Shown piece by piece: positions 44,300 through 52,007 of a DNA stretch of 64,000 nucleotides; the stretch's first letter is position 1, and each line of letters starts with the position of its first letter. Both the position numbers and the translations under genes were made by a program. Source of the stretch: Paenibacillus sp. sptzw28 (GTDB lineage: Bacteria; Bacillota; Bacilli; Paenibacillales; Paenibacillaceae); contig NZ_CP080545.1 of NCBI RefSeq assembly GCF_019550795.1, forward strand, positions 5,871,501-5,935,500, given 5' to 3'. A model generated the notes under the pieces. That model saw nothing but the letters and a program-made list of their open reading frames with translations. It searched no databases and had not been told where the DNA came from.

Positions 44300-44836
44300 G
44301 CTGATCTAAATAACAGGAAGGTTATTCAGCTAATGGGCACGTTAGTTGAATAAAGTGGCTTGCATCGGATAGCACATCTTGATGTTAGAATGGACCTCAT
44401 TACATTTCAAATCGACAATAGTGGGACGGTGGGAGTGAACTGCCCCCTTATTGGGATCACATTATTAAGAAATCTGTCAAAATGCAAGGGATCATAATCA
44501 ATAAGAGAGCGGAAAAGCAAACGATCAGAAATAATTAAATGTCTTTTCAACTAAGGTACTTATGTCCTTTGAATAGTTATTATGCGAAGCGGATAAAACT
44601 AACGAAAAACGATAGTTGAGTGCTAAAGGGGCTGCCGAGCGGCACCCCCTTCGCTCAGCTGAAGGGCAGCTATCTAGAACCGAATGAGATTAATCAAGCA
44701 GTCCTCACGCCCACCAAAACTGAAAGCTTCGGCATTATCGCGCCGAGGCTTTTTAACCTTTAGTCGGAAAGCCCGATGGCATAAAATATTGTCACACATG
44801 CTAATTCACGTTTTCATGCGGGGTTTAAAAACGTTG
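44300..44836. other. Gene-free interval with two hairpins
   Basis: No credible gene. Two hairpins are present: AAGGGG...CCCCTT around GCCG / CGGC (about 44626-44651) and AGCTTCGGC / GCCGAGGCT followed by TTTTT (44725-44754), a good plus-strand terminator. The sequence GTGGGAGTGAACTGCCCCC near 44430 resembles an insertion-sequence end but no transposase is present. Confidence 0.5.
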
Positions 44837-44889
44837 TTGACAGGACACCAAATGGTGACATATAATCAAAGTGTCACTAAATGGTGTCC
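44837..44889 (+). promoter_or_regulatory. Promoter with paired ArsR-type operators for the doxX operon
   Basis: TTGACA (44837-44842) and TATAAT (44861-44866) have an 18-base spacer. The spacer is filled by GGACACCAAATGGTGAC (44843-44859); after the -10 lies GTCACTAAATGGTGTCC (44873-44889), the inverted form of the same site (GGACACCATTTAGTGAC on the other strand). A repressor bound at both would block the promoter. The regulator is probably the ArsR protein encoded in the operon. Confidence 0.75.
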
Positions 44890-44966
44890 TATTGGAGTCA
44901 GTTATTTGGAAAATTTGAAGCAGGAAAATAGCTCACTTGAATCAACAATTATGAGGAGGAAACTCA

Positions 44967-45389
44967 ATGAGTACGATGATTGGTACGGAAACAACCGCGA
45001 CAGTACAAATCCAGCCGCGAGGGAAAATGATAGCTTATTGGTCAGTCACATTACTACTCGCTGCAGCTGTTATGATGAGTGGTATCGGGCAGCTGATGCA
45101 ATATGGGGGAAACGTCGAGTTAGTGACGAATCTTGGTTACCCATTATACATCATGACCATTCTCGGGATTTGGAAAGTGCTTGGAGCCATCGCTCTCGTC
45201 GTGCCAGGTTTTCCCCGGCTTAAAGAATGGGTTCACGCCGGTATTTTCTTTTTAATGACTGGTGCGGCTTTATCTCATGTGTTTGCTAACGATTATGGTA
45301 ATTACGGGTCTTATATTATCCTTCCCCTTTCATATGCTGCACTCAATATCGCCTCGTGGGCAATGCGCCCGAAGAGCCGCAAGCTTTAA
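44967..45389 (+). CDS. DoxX-like membrane protein
   Basis: 140 residues with four hydrophobic segments; GIGQLMQYGGNVELVTNLGYP followed by PGFPRLKEWVHAGIFF is the DoxX-like pattern. Ribosome binding site GAGGAGG. First gene of a unit with arsR and a YdeI-like gene, under paired operators. The family has no settled function. A second DoxX-like protein is encoded at 46784-47227. Confidence 0.85.
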   Translation: MSTMIGTETTATVQIQPRGKMIAYWSVTLLLAAAVMMSGIGQLMQYGGNVELVTNLGYPLYIMTILGIWKVLGAIALVVPGFPRLKEWVHAGIFFLMTGAALSHVFANDYGNYGSYIILPLSYAALNIASWAMRPKSRKL

Positions 45390-45467
45390 GAATGTGGTGA
45401 AATAAACGGTGGTCCCTTCGTACACCCTTAGATTCTGCTACTGAAAAAGACGTTAGGAGAGGGTGTT

Positions 45468-45797
45468 GTGAACGAAAACAATCCGCTGCGTGATGTGTTT
45501 GACGCGATTGCAGATCCAACCAGGCGCCGACTGATTCGCCTGTTAGCGGAGGCAAAGGAGATGCCGCTTCATGAATTAACGGCACATTTTCAAATGGGCC
45601 GCACAGCGGTATCGAAGCATTTGACAATCCTTAAAGAGGCCGGATTGGTACATGACCGAAAAGTCGGCAGAGAAACGCTATTTAGGCTGAACGCGTCTCC
45701 ACTCCGGGAAATTCAAGATTGGGTCGCTTTCTACAGCAAGTTCTGGAGTACGAATATGCTGCGTTTGAAACAATTATTAGAGGAGGAAGAAGAATGA
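45468..45797 (+). CDS. ArsR-family transcriptional regulator
   Basis: 109 residues from GTG 45468 (GAGAGGG upstream). The winged helix is clear: AIADPTRRRLIRLLAEA, HELTAHFQMGRTAVSKHLTILKEAGLV, then RETLFRLNASPL. No metal-binding CxC motif is present, so this belongs to the SdpR/YgaV-like non-metal group commonly next to DoxX or AHSA1 genes. It is the likely binder of the two operator sites at 44843-44889. Stop overlaps the next start by 4 bases. Confidence 0.9.
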   Translation: MNENNPLRDVFDAIADPTRRRLIRLLAEAKEMPLHELTAHFQMGRTAVSKHLTILKEAGLVHDRKVGRETLFRLNASPLREIQDWVAFYSKFWSTNMLRLKQLLEEEEE

Positions 45798-46384
45798 CTT
45801 TAACAACGAATCCTAAGGTTGACGGATTTTTAAGAAAAGCCAAAGCATGGAAGGAAGAATTTGAGAAGCTGAGAGAAATCGTTCTTGACTGTGGACTGAC
45901 CGAAGACTTTAAGTGGATGCATCCTTGTTACACGTTTGAGGAAAAAAACATAGTTTTAATACATGGCTTTAAGGAATATTGTGCGATTCTGTTTCACAAA
46001 GGTGCCTTGTTAAAGGATGTCCATGGGATTTTAATCCAACAAACGGAGAATGTACAGGCGGCACGCCAGATTCGGTTCACCAATGTTCAACAAATAGTTG
46101 AAATGGAAGCCACCTTGAGAGCCTATATTTATGAAGCCATTGAAGTTGAAAAAGCCGGTTTGGAAGTGAATTTTAAGAAGACGACGGAATTCACAATTCC
46201 TGAAGAGCTTCAAAATAAATTCGATGAAGTCCCTGCCTTGAAAACTGCTTTTGAAGCATTGACGCCGGGACGGCAAAGAGCATACATTCTTTATTTTTCC
46301 GAACCCAAACAATCCAAAACTCGAGAGTCAAGGGTTGAAAAATATTTGCAGCAAATTCTGGGTGGAAAAGGATTAAATGATTAG
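45794..46384 (+). CDS. YdeI/DUF1801-family protein
   Basis: 196 residues from ATG 45794, overlapping the ArsR stop (ATGA). The N-terminal part KWMHPCYTFEEKNIVLIHGFKEYCAILF is the DUF1801-like fold; the C-terminal part ALTPGRQRAYILYFSEPKQSKTRESRVEKYL is the bacteriocin-protection/OmdA-type helix bundle of YdeI. B. subtilis YdeI is linked to resistance to cationic peptides, but the function here is open. Confidence 0.85.
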   Translation: MTLTTNPKVDGFLRKAKAWKEEFEKLREIVLDCGLTEDFKWMHPCYTFEEKNIVLIHGFKEYCAILFHKGALLKDVHGILIQQTENVQAARQIRFTNVQQIVEMEATLRAYIYEAIEVEKAGLEVNFKKTTEFTIPEELQNKFDEVPALKTAFEALTPGRQRAYILYFSEPKQSKTRESRVEKYLQQILGGKGLND

Positions 46385-46416
46385 TATATGGTCCCTTCAC
46401 CCTGACGCCGGTTTGA

Positions 46417-46563
46417 CTACCGTCTAGCTCGCACCGCCGCAGCCGGTCTCCAGTATTGTGCGTTACCCTCAAACGAGTCGTTAAGTTTGCTGACATGTTC
46501 GTCATGCTTTTCACCTTTTGTTGCAATTGCAAAAAGAGCGGTAAGTATAGTTAACAGTTTCAT
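46417..46563 (-). CDS. Small protein with hydrophobic N-terminus, 48 residues
   Basis: ATG 46563 follows GGGAG by 7 bases. The product begins MKLLTILTALFAIATKGEKH, a short hydrophobic, possibly signal-like segment, and ends in WRPAAAVRARR before TAG 46417. It lies between two converging ArsR-DoxX modules. Codon use and ribosome binding site are acceptable, but the short length leaves doubt. Confidence 0.45.
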   Translation of the reverse strand: MKLLTILTALFAIATKGEKHDEHVSKLNDSFEGNAQYWRPAAAVRARR

Positions 46564-46736
46564 TGGAAGCACTCCCTCATGTTTTCGTTCGCTGTACCTT
46601 ATATGTTATATATTATGACATGAGATTCGGAGAGTCAACGATTTCGAGAGCTTTTCCCTCATTGCACTTCTTTATAGAATCATTCGATTTTTCTTATAAA
46701 GCCAGAATGTGGGAGAGTGCTGCGGCAAAAATATGA

Positions 46737-46777
46737 CACCAACGGCCGCCAGCTTAATCAGCTAGCGGCCGTTGGTG
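46737..46777 (-). terminator. Terminator of ArsR-AHSA1-DoxX operon
   Basis: CACCAACGGCCGCCAGCT and its near-perfect complement with a 5-base loop, 6 bases past the DoxX stop on the minus strand. It is not followed by a strong T run, so folding is the main support. Confidence 0.7.
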
Positions 46778-46783
46778 CCCTCT

Positions 46784-47227
46784 CTAACTTATTGTTGATC
46801 CTGCTTTAGCTTGACTGGACGCCAAGTTCCTGTGATTCCCTGCACTATTCGTATATCCTTTACCGTCTGTAACGCCCCGGCCGAGTTTATGGTAGTAGAG
46901 ATAAGAACCGGCAATGAGTACATACCCGATGATAAACAATACGGCTGAATCGCCGACGGCTATCATCGAATACATGGCACCCGTCAAGTCAAACGTTAAG
47001 CCCGCATAGGCCCATTCCTTGATTCTCGGGTACCCAGGCACAAGTATGGCTGCACAGCCGAGCAGCTTTGCGACACCGAGGAAAGGGAGCAGATATGCCG
47101 GATAGCCCAGGTGCTCGAATAAGGCTGCCGATTCGGGAGAAGACATCAGGTTCGGAATCGAGCCAACCCCCATTAATAAGACCAACAGTCCTGTAAAAAT
47201 CCAGTAAATGATCACACGTTTTTTCAT
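46784..47227 (-). CDS. DoxX-like membrane protein
   Basis: 147 residues, four hydrophobic segments, with GVGSIPNLMSSPESAALFEHLGYP and PGYPRIKEWAYAGLTFDLTGA. It shares the pattern of the DoxX-like protein at 44967. Third gene of arsR-AHSA1-doxX; the start is 1 base after the AHSA1 stop. Ends in a hydrophilic tail. Confidence 0.83.
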   Translation of the reverse strand: MKKRVIIYWIFTGLLVLLMGVGSIPNLMSSPESAALFEHLGYPAYLLPFLGVAKLLGCAAILVPGYPRIKEWAYAGLTFDLTGAMYSMIAVGDSAVLFIIGYVLIAGSYLYYHKLGRGVTDGKGYTNSAGNHRNLASSQAKAGSTIS

Positions 47228-47228
47228 C

Positions 47229-47726
47229 TTACACGCCTCCTTCAGCTAATATTGCCAATTCTTCTTCGAGTCGGTCCAGTGTCGACTTAGCACCTTCGAT
47301 AGCTCCGTATTGCTTGACGGCCATCTCCAGCTCCTCATCTGACTTGAATATCATCTGCATCGTGAGCTCGGTGGTAGTCCCGCTGCCGGCAAACGTAACG
47401 CTTACCCGAAACTGCTCTTCATCCTCGTTGTCGCCGTGGGTGTAAGCGATCCGCTCTGGACAGACGATCTCCATATAACGAATGACATTATCATAGTTAG
47501 TTCCATCAGCACCGTGCATAACATACCGCCAATATCCGCCTGGCTTCACATCAATGCTCTGAATTGTAATCGTAAAGCCTTTGGGTCCCCACCAATTCAT
47601 CAAATGCTTCGGTTCCGTCCAAGCTTGCCAAACCAGCTCTCGCGGTGCGTGGAAACTGCGTTGTATGCGCAGCTCGCGACCTTTTACTTCCGTGATAGTA
47701 TTGTTCATTTCCGGACCTTGTACCAT
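47229..47726 (-). CDS. SRPBCC/AHSA1-family protein
   Basis: 165 residues from ATG 47726 (AGGAGG 9 bases upstream). RSFHAPRELVWQAWTEPKHLMNWWGPKGF is the AHSA1 start; GYWRYVMHGADGTNY and ELTMQMIFKSDEE follow. The helix-grip fold binds hydrophobic ligands, and such genes are typically paired with an ArsR repressor as here. The ligand is unknown. Confidence 0.9.
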   Translation of the reverse strand: MVQGPEMNNTITEVKGRELRIQRSFHAPRELVWQAWTEPKHLMNWWGPKGFTITIQSIDVKPGGYWRYVMHGADGTNYDNVIRYMEIVCPERIAYTHGDNEDEEQFRVSVTFAGSGTTTELTMQMIFKSDEELEMAVKQYGAIEGAKSTLDRLEEELAILAEGGV

Positions 47727-47739
47727 GTTATGATTCCTC

Positions 47740-48063
47740 CTATGTGTTGTTTTTCTTTTGCAATTCCTGCAAAAACTGCTCCAGGTTGTCGAATTTGCCT
47801 TCCCACTTGATGCGGTAACGCTCCAGCCACGAATGCAGTTGTTGAAACGGTTCCAAGCGCAGCTGGTAGATTCGGCGGTTTGCTTCCGCATAGACCTCCA
47901 CTACCCCCGCTTCCAGCAGCACACGAAGATGCTTGGAAGTCTGAGGCTGTCGAATGCGAAGCCGTTCCCCGATCTCGCCTGCACTGAGCGGGCCGTCACT
48001 CAGTAATTCTACTATTTGTAATCGCTTGGAATCGGCAAGTCCGTTCAGAATCGTCAATTTCAT
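47740..48063 (-). CDS. ArsR-family transcriptional regulator
   Basis: 107 residues. GLADSKRLQIVELLSDGPLS and IGERLRIRQPQTSKHLRVLLEAGVVEV form the winged helix; no metal-binding cysteines. It heads the arsR-AHSA1-doxX unit and probably represses it. The promoter upstream has an imperfect dyad in its spacer. Confidence 0.9.
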   Translation of the reverse strand: MKLTILNGLADSKRLQIVELLSDGPLSAGEIGERLRIRQPQTSKHLRVLLEAGVVEVYAEANRRIYQLRLEPFQQLHSWLERYRIKWEGKFDNLEQFLQELQKKNNT

Positions 48064-48113
48064 TTTGGCATTCCGAAACCTCCTTCTGGTGATGCGGTTT
48101 CTTTGTTGAATTA

Positions 48114-48143
48114 AATATACCCTATAAGGAATATACCCGTCAA
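48114..48143 (-). promoter_or_regulatory. Promoter of the arsR-AHSA1-doxX unit
   Basis: On the minus strand TTGACG (48143-48138) and TATATT (48119-48114) with an 18-base spacer containing an imperfect dyad TATATTCC...GGGTATA, a plausible operator for the ArsR protein. Confidence 0.6.
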
Positions 48144-48192
48144 GGAATATTTTAAAAAACGGGTGCCATGGTCAAATAAAGTGAAAAGAAGT

Positions 48193-48244
48193 AAAAGCCG
48201 CTATAGCGAACAAAGTTCGCAAAGCGGCTTTTTTCCTGATGAGG
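48193..48244 (-). terminator. Terminator near the DMT transporter gene
   Basis: AAAAGCCGCT / AGCGGCTTTT arms with inner GCGAAC / GTTCGC. It ends 8 bases past the minus-strand stop at 48252. T runs occur on both sides. Confidence 0.8.
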
Positions 48245-48251
48245 ATATATT

Positions 48252-49160
48252 TTATGCTGCGGCAATTACCGTCCTTTTACGCTCCAGACTGATCCAGATA
48301 AGTCCCGCAGCCATGAAGACGGCACCCGTAAGCTGCCAGCCTGTAATACGCTCGTCGAATAACAAATATCCTGCAATTACGGCGGAAGCGGGCACGACAT
48401 ATCGGAAGAAATTGGCCCGCGCCGCGCCGACCTTGAACATGCATGCATTCCACACGACGAATGCGAAAACGGTGCAGAACAATACATTGTAAGCGATCGC
48501 CGAGTAATGTCCGACGTTCAGTGAGCTCCACGCCACTTTCCCCCATGAGCCAAGCGTCATCGGGAAGAGGAAAACCACACCGAACAAAATAAACCAGGCG
48601 GTCACTCGAAGCGCAGAATAGCGTTTCATAAGCGGCATCAATGCTACGTTAAACAATGCCCCGATGATGCTGACGCCAAATGCCAGCAGGTTGCCGACCA
48701 TATTGTCGACGGACACGTTAAAGCCCTGTCCCCCGCCGAGGATGATGAAGCAGACGCCGATCATCGCCGCAGCCCCGCCGACCACCAGACGGGATGATAT
48801 GCCCTCTTTCATGAACAGTGGTGCGAAGAAAGCGGCGAATATCGGCCATGGTGCAACATTGAGCAATGATGAATTGGCAAGCGTCGTATATTTGATGGAA
48901 TACATAACTGCAATTTCAAGCGCCGTAACGCCCACCAGCCCGATTGCCGCAAGCTGCAGCGCTGTTCTCAGCGGTATGCCGACACTGCCTTCCTTCAGCT
49001 TAAGTATCAGGAAGAAGAACGGCAGCGCGAGCCCGAAACGCAGGAATACAAATAAAATCGGGTCGAAAGTGTCCATCGCAAGCCGCGCTACCCCGAAATT
49101 CGCCCCCCAGATGGCTGCAACCAATGCAAGCCCGAGATAATAAATCCATTTTCTCTCCAT
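48252..49160 (-). CDS. DMT-superfamily transporter with two EamA domains
   Basis: 302 residues with ten hydrophobic segments in two EamA repeats; AIWGANFGVARLAMDTFDP at the start and LFDERITGWQLTGAVFMAAGL in the second repeat. Metabolite efflux is typical of the family (amino acids, nucleosides, drugs). AAGGAG precedes the start. Not linked to the neighbours. Confidence 0.88.
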   Translation of the reverse strand: MERKWIYYLGLALVAAIWGANFGVARLAMDTFDPILFVFLRFGLALPFFFLILKLKEGSVGIPLRTALQLAAIGLVGVTALEIAVMYSIKYTTLANSSLLNVAPWPIFAAFFAPLFMKEGISSRLVVGGAAAMIGVCFIILGGGQGFNVSVDNMVGNLLAFGVSIIGALFNVALMPLMKRYSALRVTAWFILFGVVFLFPMTLGSWGKVAWSSLNVGHYSAIAYNVLFCTVFAFVVWNACMFKVGAARANFFRYVVPASAVIAGYLLFDERITGWQLTGAVFMAAGLIWISLERKRTVIAAA

Positions 49161-49375
49161 TTAACGTTGTCTCCTTAGGTCCCGATCGTTATTCAGGTCT
49201 TTGTCTGAAAGCTCCAGTGAATAGTTTGAATGATCTCGCCGTTAAAAACAATCCTTTTATTCAAAGAATAGCGCTGCCATAAAAAATATTCGCGCACCCG
49301 CTTTACCTTTTCAGAATAAGGTGTATTATATAACTTAAATAACCATAAAGTTAATTATGTGAGGAGCAAACCGCT

Positions 49376-50122
49376 ATGACAACCATTTCATCTCAAGTCG
49401 TGATGATAACTGGGGCTTCCCGAGGACTCGGAAGAGCCTTGGTACTGTCCTTTGCCAAACAAGGAGCGAAGCTCGCCCTATCCGCCAGAGGCGAAGATGC
49501 TCTAATGGCCGTTAAGAATGAAGCGGAAGCGCTGGGCGCCGAAGTGCTGGCGGTGAAGGCCGACATGTCCGTTGCCCGGGATGTGGAACGTTTTGTAGCG
49601 ATGACGGAATCCGCATTCGGGGGTATCGATGTCCTGATCAACAACGCTTCCATCCTCGGCCCGAGTCCGATGCCGCTGCTGCTGGATTTCCCGGAGGAGG
49701 ATTTCGCCCGCGTACTGCAGGTAAACGCGGTTGGTCCCTTTCTTGTGACACGACGGGTCATTCCCGGCATGCTGCAGCGCAATGCCGGGTCCATTATCAA
49801 TGTGACGTCCGAAGCGGGCAACGTCGGCTATGCAGGCTGGGGCGCGTACGGCATTTCGAAATTCGCTCTGGAAGGATTGACCGAAATATGGGCGGATGAA
49901 GTGAAGGACACCGGCGTCCGGGTCAATATGGTGGATCCGGGCGAGATGGATACGGGTATGCACGCATTGGCCGTTCCGGACTGCGATTACGAGCTTGCGG
50001 ATCCACAGGAAGTGGTGCCGGTCTTCCTCTACCTCGCTTCAGAGGCGTCTGAAGGCGTTAATGGCCGGCGCCTCTCGGCGCAAGAATTCGATCCGAACGG
50101 AGTGAATTCAGATGAACACTAG
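49376..50122 (+). CDS. Short-chain dehydrogenase/reductase
   Basis: 248 residues. GASRGLGR (cofactor), NNAS, catalytic Ser in NVTSEAGNVGYAGWGAYGISK with Tyr-x3-Lys (YGISK). A typical NAD(P)-dependent SDR. It overlaps the QueA-like gene by 11 bases, so the two are translationally linked. The substrate is unknown; the pairing with a tRNA-modification homologue is unusual. Confidence 0.9.
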   Translation: MTTISSQVVMITGASRGLGRALVLSFAKQGAKLALSARGEDALMAVKNEAEALGAEVLAVKADMSVARDVERFVAMTESAFGGIDVLINNASILGPSPMPLLLDFPEEDFARVLQVNAVGPFLVTRRVIPGMLQRNAGSIINVTSEAGNVGYAGWGAYGISKFALEGLTEIWADEVKDTGVRVNMVDPGEMDTGMHALAVPDCDYELADPQEVVPVFLYLASEASEGVNGRRLSAQEFDPNGVNSDEH

Positions 50123-51146
50123 CACAATGACCTTTGAATTGCCGGACACGCTTAATGCGACGATGCCGCCGGAGCGCCGCGGCGTGAGGCGGGATTTCGT
50201 CAGAATGATGGTGCTGGACCGGAGAACGGGTGGCACACATCACACGAAATTCTATCATATCGGCCAGTTTCTGAAGCCGGGCGATCTGCTTGTGTTGAAT
50301 GCCAGCAGAACCTTGCCTGCTGTTCTGCAGGCGGAATGGAGGAGAGACGGCGAGCTTCGGGAGGCGAAGGTCGAATTAAGACTCTCCAGACGCATCGATG
50401 AGTCGACGTGGGAAGCGTTTGCTGTCGAAGACGGGATCTCCCTGGGCGACGTGCTGCGCTTCTCCCCCTCCCTTCAGGCATCCGTATATGCCGCAGCCGA
50501 GCCTTTCGTGACGCTGCGGTTTTCGCTCTCGGGCTCCATGCTCTACGATCAGATTTACCGGCTCGGTGAACCGGTCCGCTACGAATATGTCCACGAGCCT
50601 TGGGACCTGGATTATTATCAGACGATCTATGGAAGCGTGCCGGGTTCCGTGGAAATGCCTTCAGCGGGAAGAGCTTTCAGCTGGGAGCTGCTGTTCAAGC
50701 TGCAGCGGCAGGGCATTGGGATCGCTTATGTGCAGCTTCATACGGGGTTGTCCTACATCCCGGGGGATAAATGGCATATGGAGCCCAAGGACCATTTTGA
50801 ACAATATGCGGTTCCCGAAGAAACGGTTCTTGCCGTGAAACGCGCGAAGCAATCTGGAGGCCGGGTTATTGCCGTGGGAACTACCGTCGTCCGGACACTG
50901 GAAACCGCCGTCGATGGTTCAGGCGAGCTTGCTGCCGGGTCGGGCTGGACCAACCTGCAGATCGACGAAGCCTTTCAGCTTAAGGTTGCGGACGGCTTAA
51001 TCACGGGATTCCACGAGCCGGAGGCGAGCCATTTGGACTTGTTGTCGGCATTCATGGATCCGGGTACCCTTACCGAAGCTTATAAGGAAGCGATCCGGCA
51101 GCAGTATCTGTGGCACGAGTTCGGCGATATGAATCTGATTCTGTGA
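50112..51146 (+). CDS. QueA-like S-adenosylmethionine:tRNA ribosyltransferase-isomerase paralogue
   Basis: 344 residues. The QueA fold is recognisable from RRDFVRMMVLDRRTGGTHHTKF, LKPGDLLVLNASRTLPAVL, and the C-terminal GRVIAVGTTVVRTLE. The usual QueA form NNTKVIPARL is NASRTLPAVL here, and the tHVGxGTF block is replaced by LHTGLSYIPGDKWHMEPKDH. So it is a divergent paralogue rather than the standard queuosine enzyme; other queuosine genes are absent around it. A large inverted repeat follows the gene. Confidence 0.75.
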   Translation: MNTSTMTFELPDTLNATMPPERRGVRRDFVRMMVLDRRTGGTHHTKFYHIGQFLKPGDLLVLNASRTLPAVLQAEWRRDGELREAKVELRLSRRIDESTWEAFAVEDGISLGDVLRFSPSLQASVYAAAEPFVTLRFSLSGSMLYDQIYRLGEPVRYEYVHEPWDLDYYQTIYGSVPGSVEMPSAGRAFSWELLFKLQRQGIGIAYVQLHTGLSYIPGDKWHMEPKDHFEQYAVPEETVLAVKRAKQSGGRVIAVGTTVVRTLETAVDGSGELAAGSGWTNLQIDEAFQLKVADGLITGFHEPEASHLDLLSAFMDPGTLTEAYKEAIRQQYLWHEFGDMNLIL

Positions 51147-51170
51147 CGGCGGAGACTTTTCCCGGTGATG

Positions 51171-51255
51171 AAGAAACGGCTGCGCCGCTTCAAGCCGCAT
51201 GAACCGAAGCTCAAGGCCTCACGCTATGGTTCGTGCGGCGCGGGAGCCGTTTCTT
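51171..51255. terminator. Large inverted repeat after the QueA-like gene
   Basis: AAGAAACGGCT (51171-51181) pairs with AGCCGTTTCTT (51245-51255), with GCGCCGC / GCGGCGC inside. A competing inner stem, GCCGCATGAACC / GGTTCGTGCGGC, is also possible. It probably ends the SDR-queA-like transcript. Confidence 0.65.
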
Positions 51256-51342
51256 CTTGCGGCTGACGAATTATGGACTATAATAGAGTTAATTGCAAAG
51301 GCATCAGCCAGGAAATTTAAACGATATTGAAGGTGAGAGAAA

Positions 51343-52005
51343 ATGGCCAAGGAAGCTTCGACCAAACAGCAAATACTTCACATGCTCAAAAAAGAAGGCA
51401 CCTTGAGCGCCAATGAAATTGCGCAGCATTTGAAAATATCCGATATAGCCGTCAGAAAGCATCTTCACTCGCTGGAGAAGGACCGCTTGATCGAGCCGCG
51501 GCTTATCCGCCAATCAATGGGGCGCCCCGTCAATGCATACTCTCTTACCGGAGACGCCGAGAAAGAATTTCCCCGCAACTATGCGGAAATCTCATTGGGA
51601 TTTCTGAATGACCTCCGCGACCTTCAGGGCGAAGAGACCGTCGATCTCCTCTTCGACCGGAGGGAGGAACGGCTTAAGGAGAACTACGGGGAGCGAGTGC
51701 GGGGATCTTCGCTCGAGCAGCTTGTTGAGCAGCTTGCGCGAATCCAGGATGACCGGGGCTATATGGCGGAATGGCATAAGGATGCACAAACGGGAAGCTA
51801 CATGCTGACGGAATACAATTGTCCCATTCACGACATTGCCCATCAATATAATAAAGCGTGCAGCAGCGAATTGTCCTTGTTCCGCGAATTATTGGGCGCC
51901 GAAGTGGAGCAGCTGGAATGCAAGGCGAAGGGCGGCAAGAAATGCGTTTATGCGATTAAACCATTGCCGGGTTCCGATTCGCCGGTGCCGGATGGAAATC
52001 AGTGA
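51343..52005 (+). CDS. HTH regulator with four-cysteine (SufR-like) C-terminus
   Basis: 220 residues. Residues about 8-75 form a DeoR/ArsR-like winged helix (GTLSANEIAQHLKISDIAVRKHLHSLEK). The C-terminal half has YNCPIHDIAHQYNKACSSEL and LECKAKGGKKCVY: four Cys spaced x12, x19 and x7. SufR-type Fe-S regulators use four such Cys, so an Fe-S cluster sensor is plausible. It is not adjacent to suf genes. Transcribed after the queA-like unit, behind its own ribosome binding site. Confidence 0.75.
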   Translation: MAKEASTKQQILHMLKKEGTLSANEIAQHLKISDIAVRKHLHSLEKDRLIEPRLIRQSMGRPVNAYSLTGDAEKEFPRNYAEISLGFLNDLRDLQGEETVDLLFDRREERLKENYGERVRGSSLEQLVEQLARIQDDRGYMAEWHKDAQTGSYMLTEYNCPIHDIAHQYNKACSSELSLFRELLGAEVEQLECKAKGGKKCVYAIKPLPGSDSPVPDGNQ

Positions 52006-52007
52006 AT

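Noticed and set aside
44420..44470. Possible insertion-sequence end (GTGAACTGCCCCC-like)
   Set aside because: No matching partner end, target duplication or transposase remains; the similarity rests on memory of IS3-type ends only.
44684..45223. 179-residue plus-strand open frame
   Set aside because: It runs across the doxX promoter-operator and through doxX in another frame; no recognisable domain.
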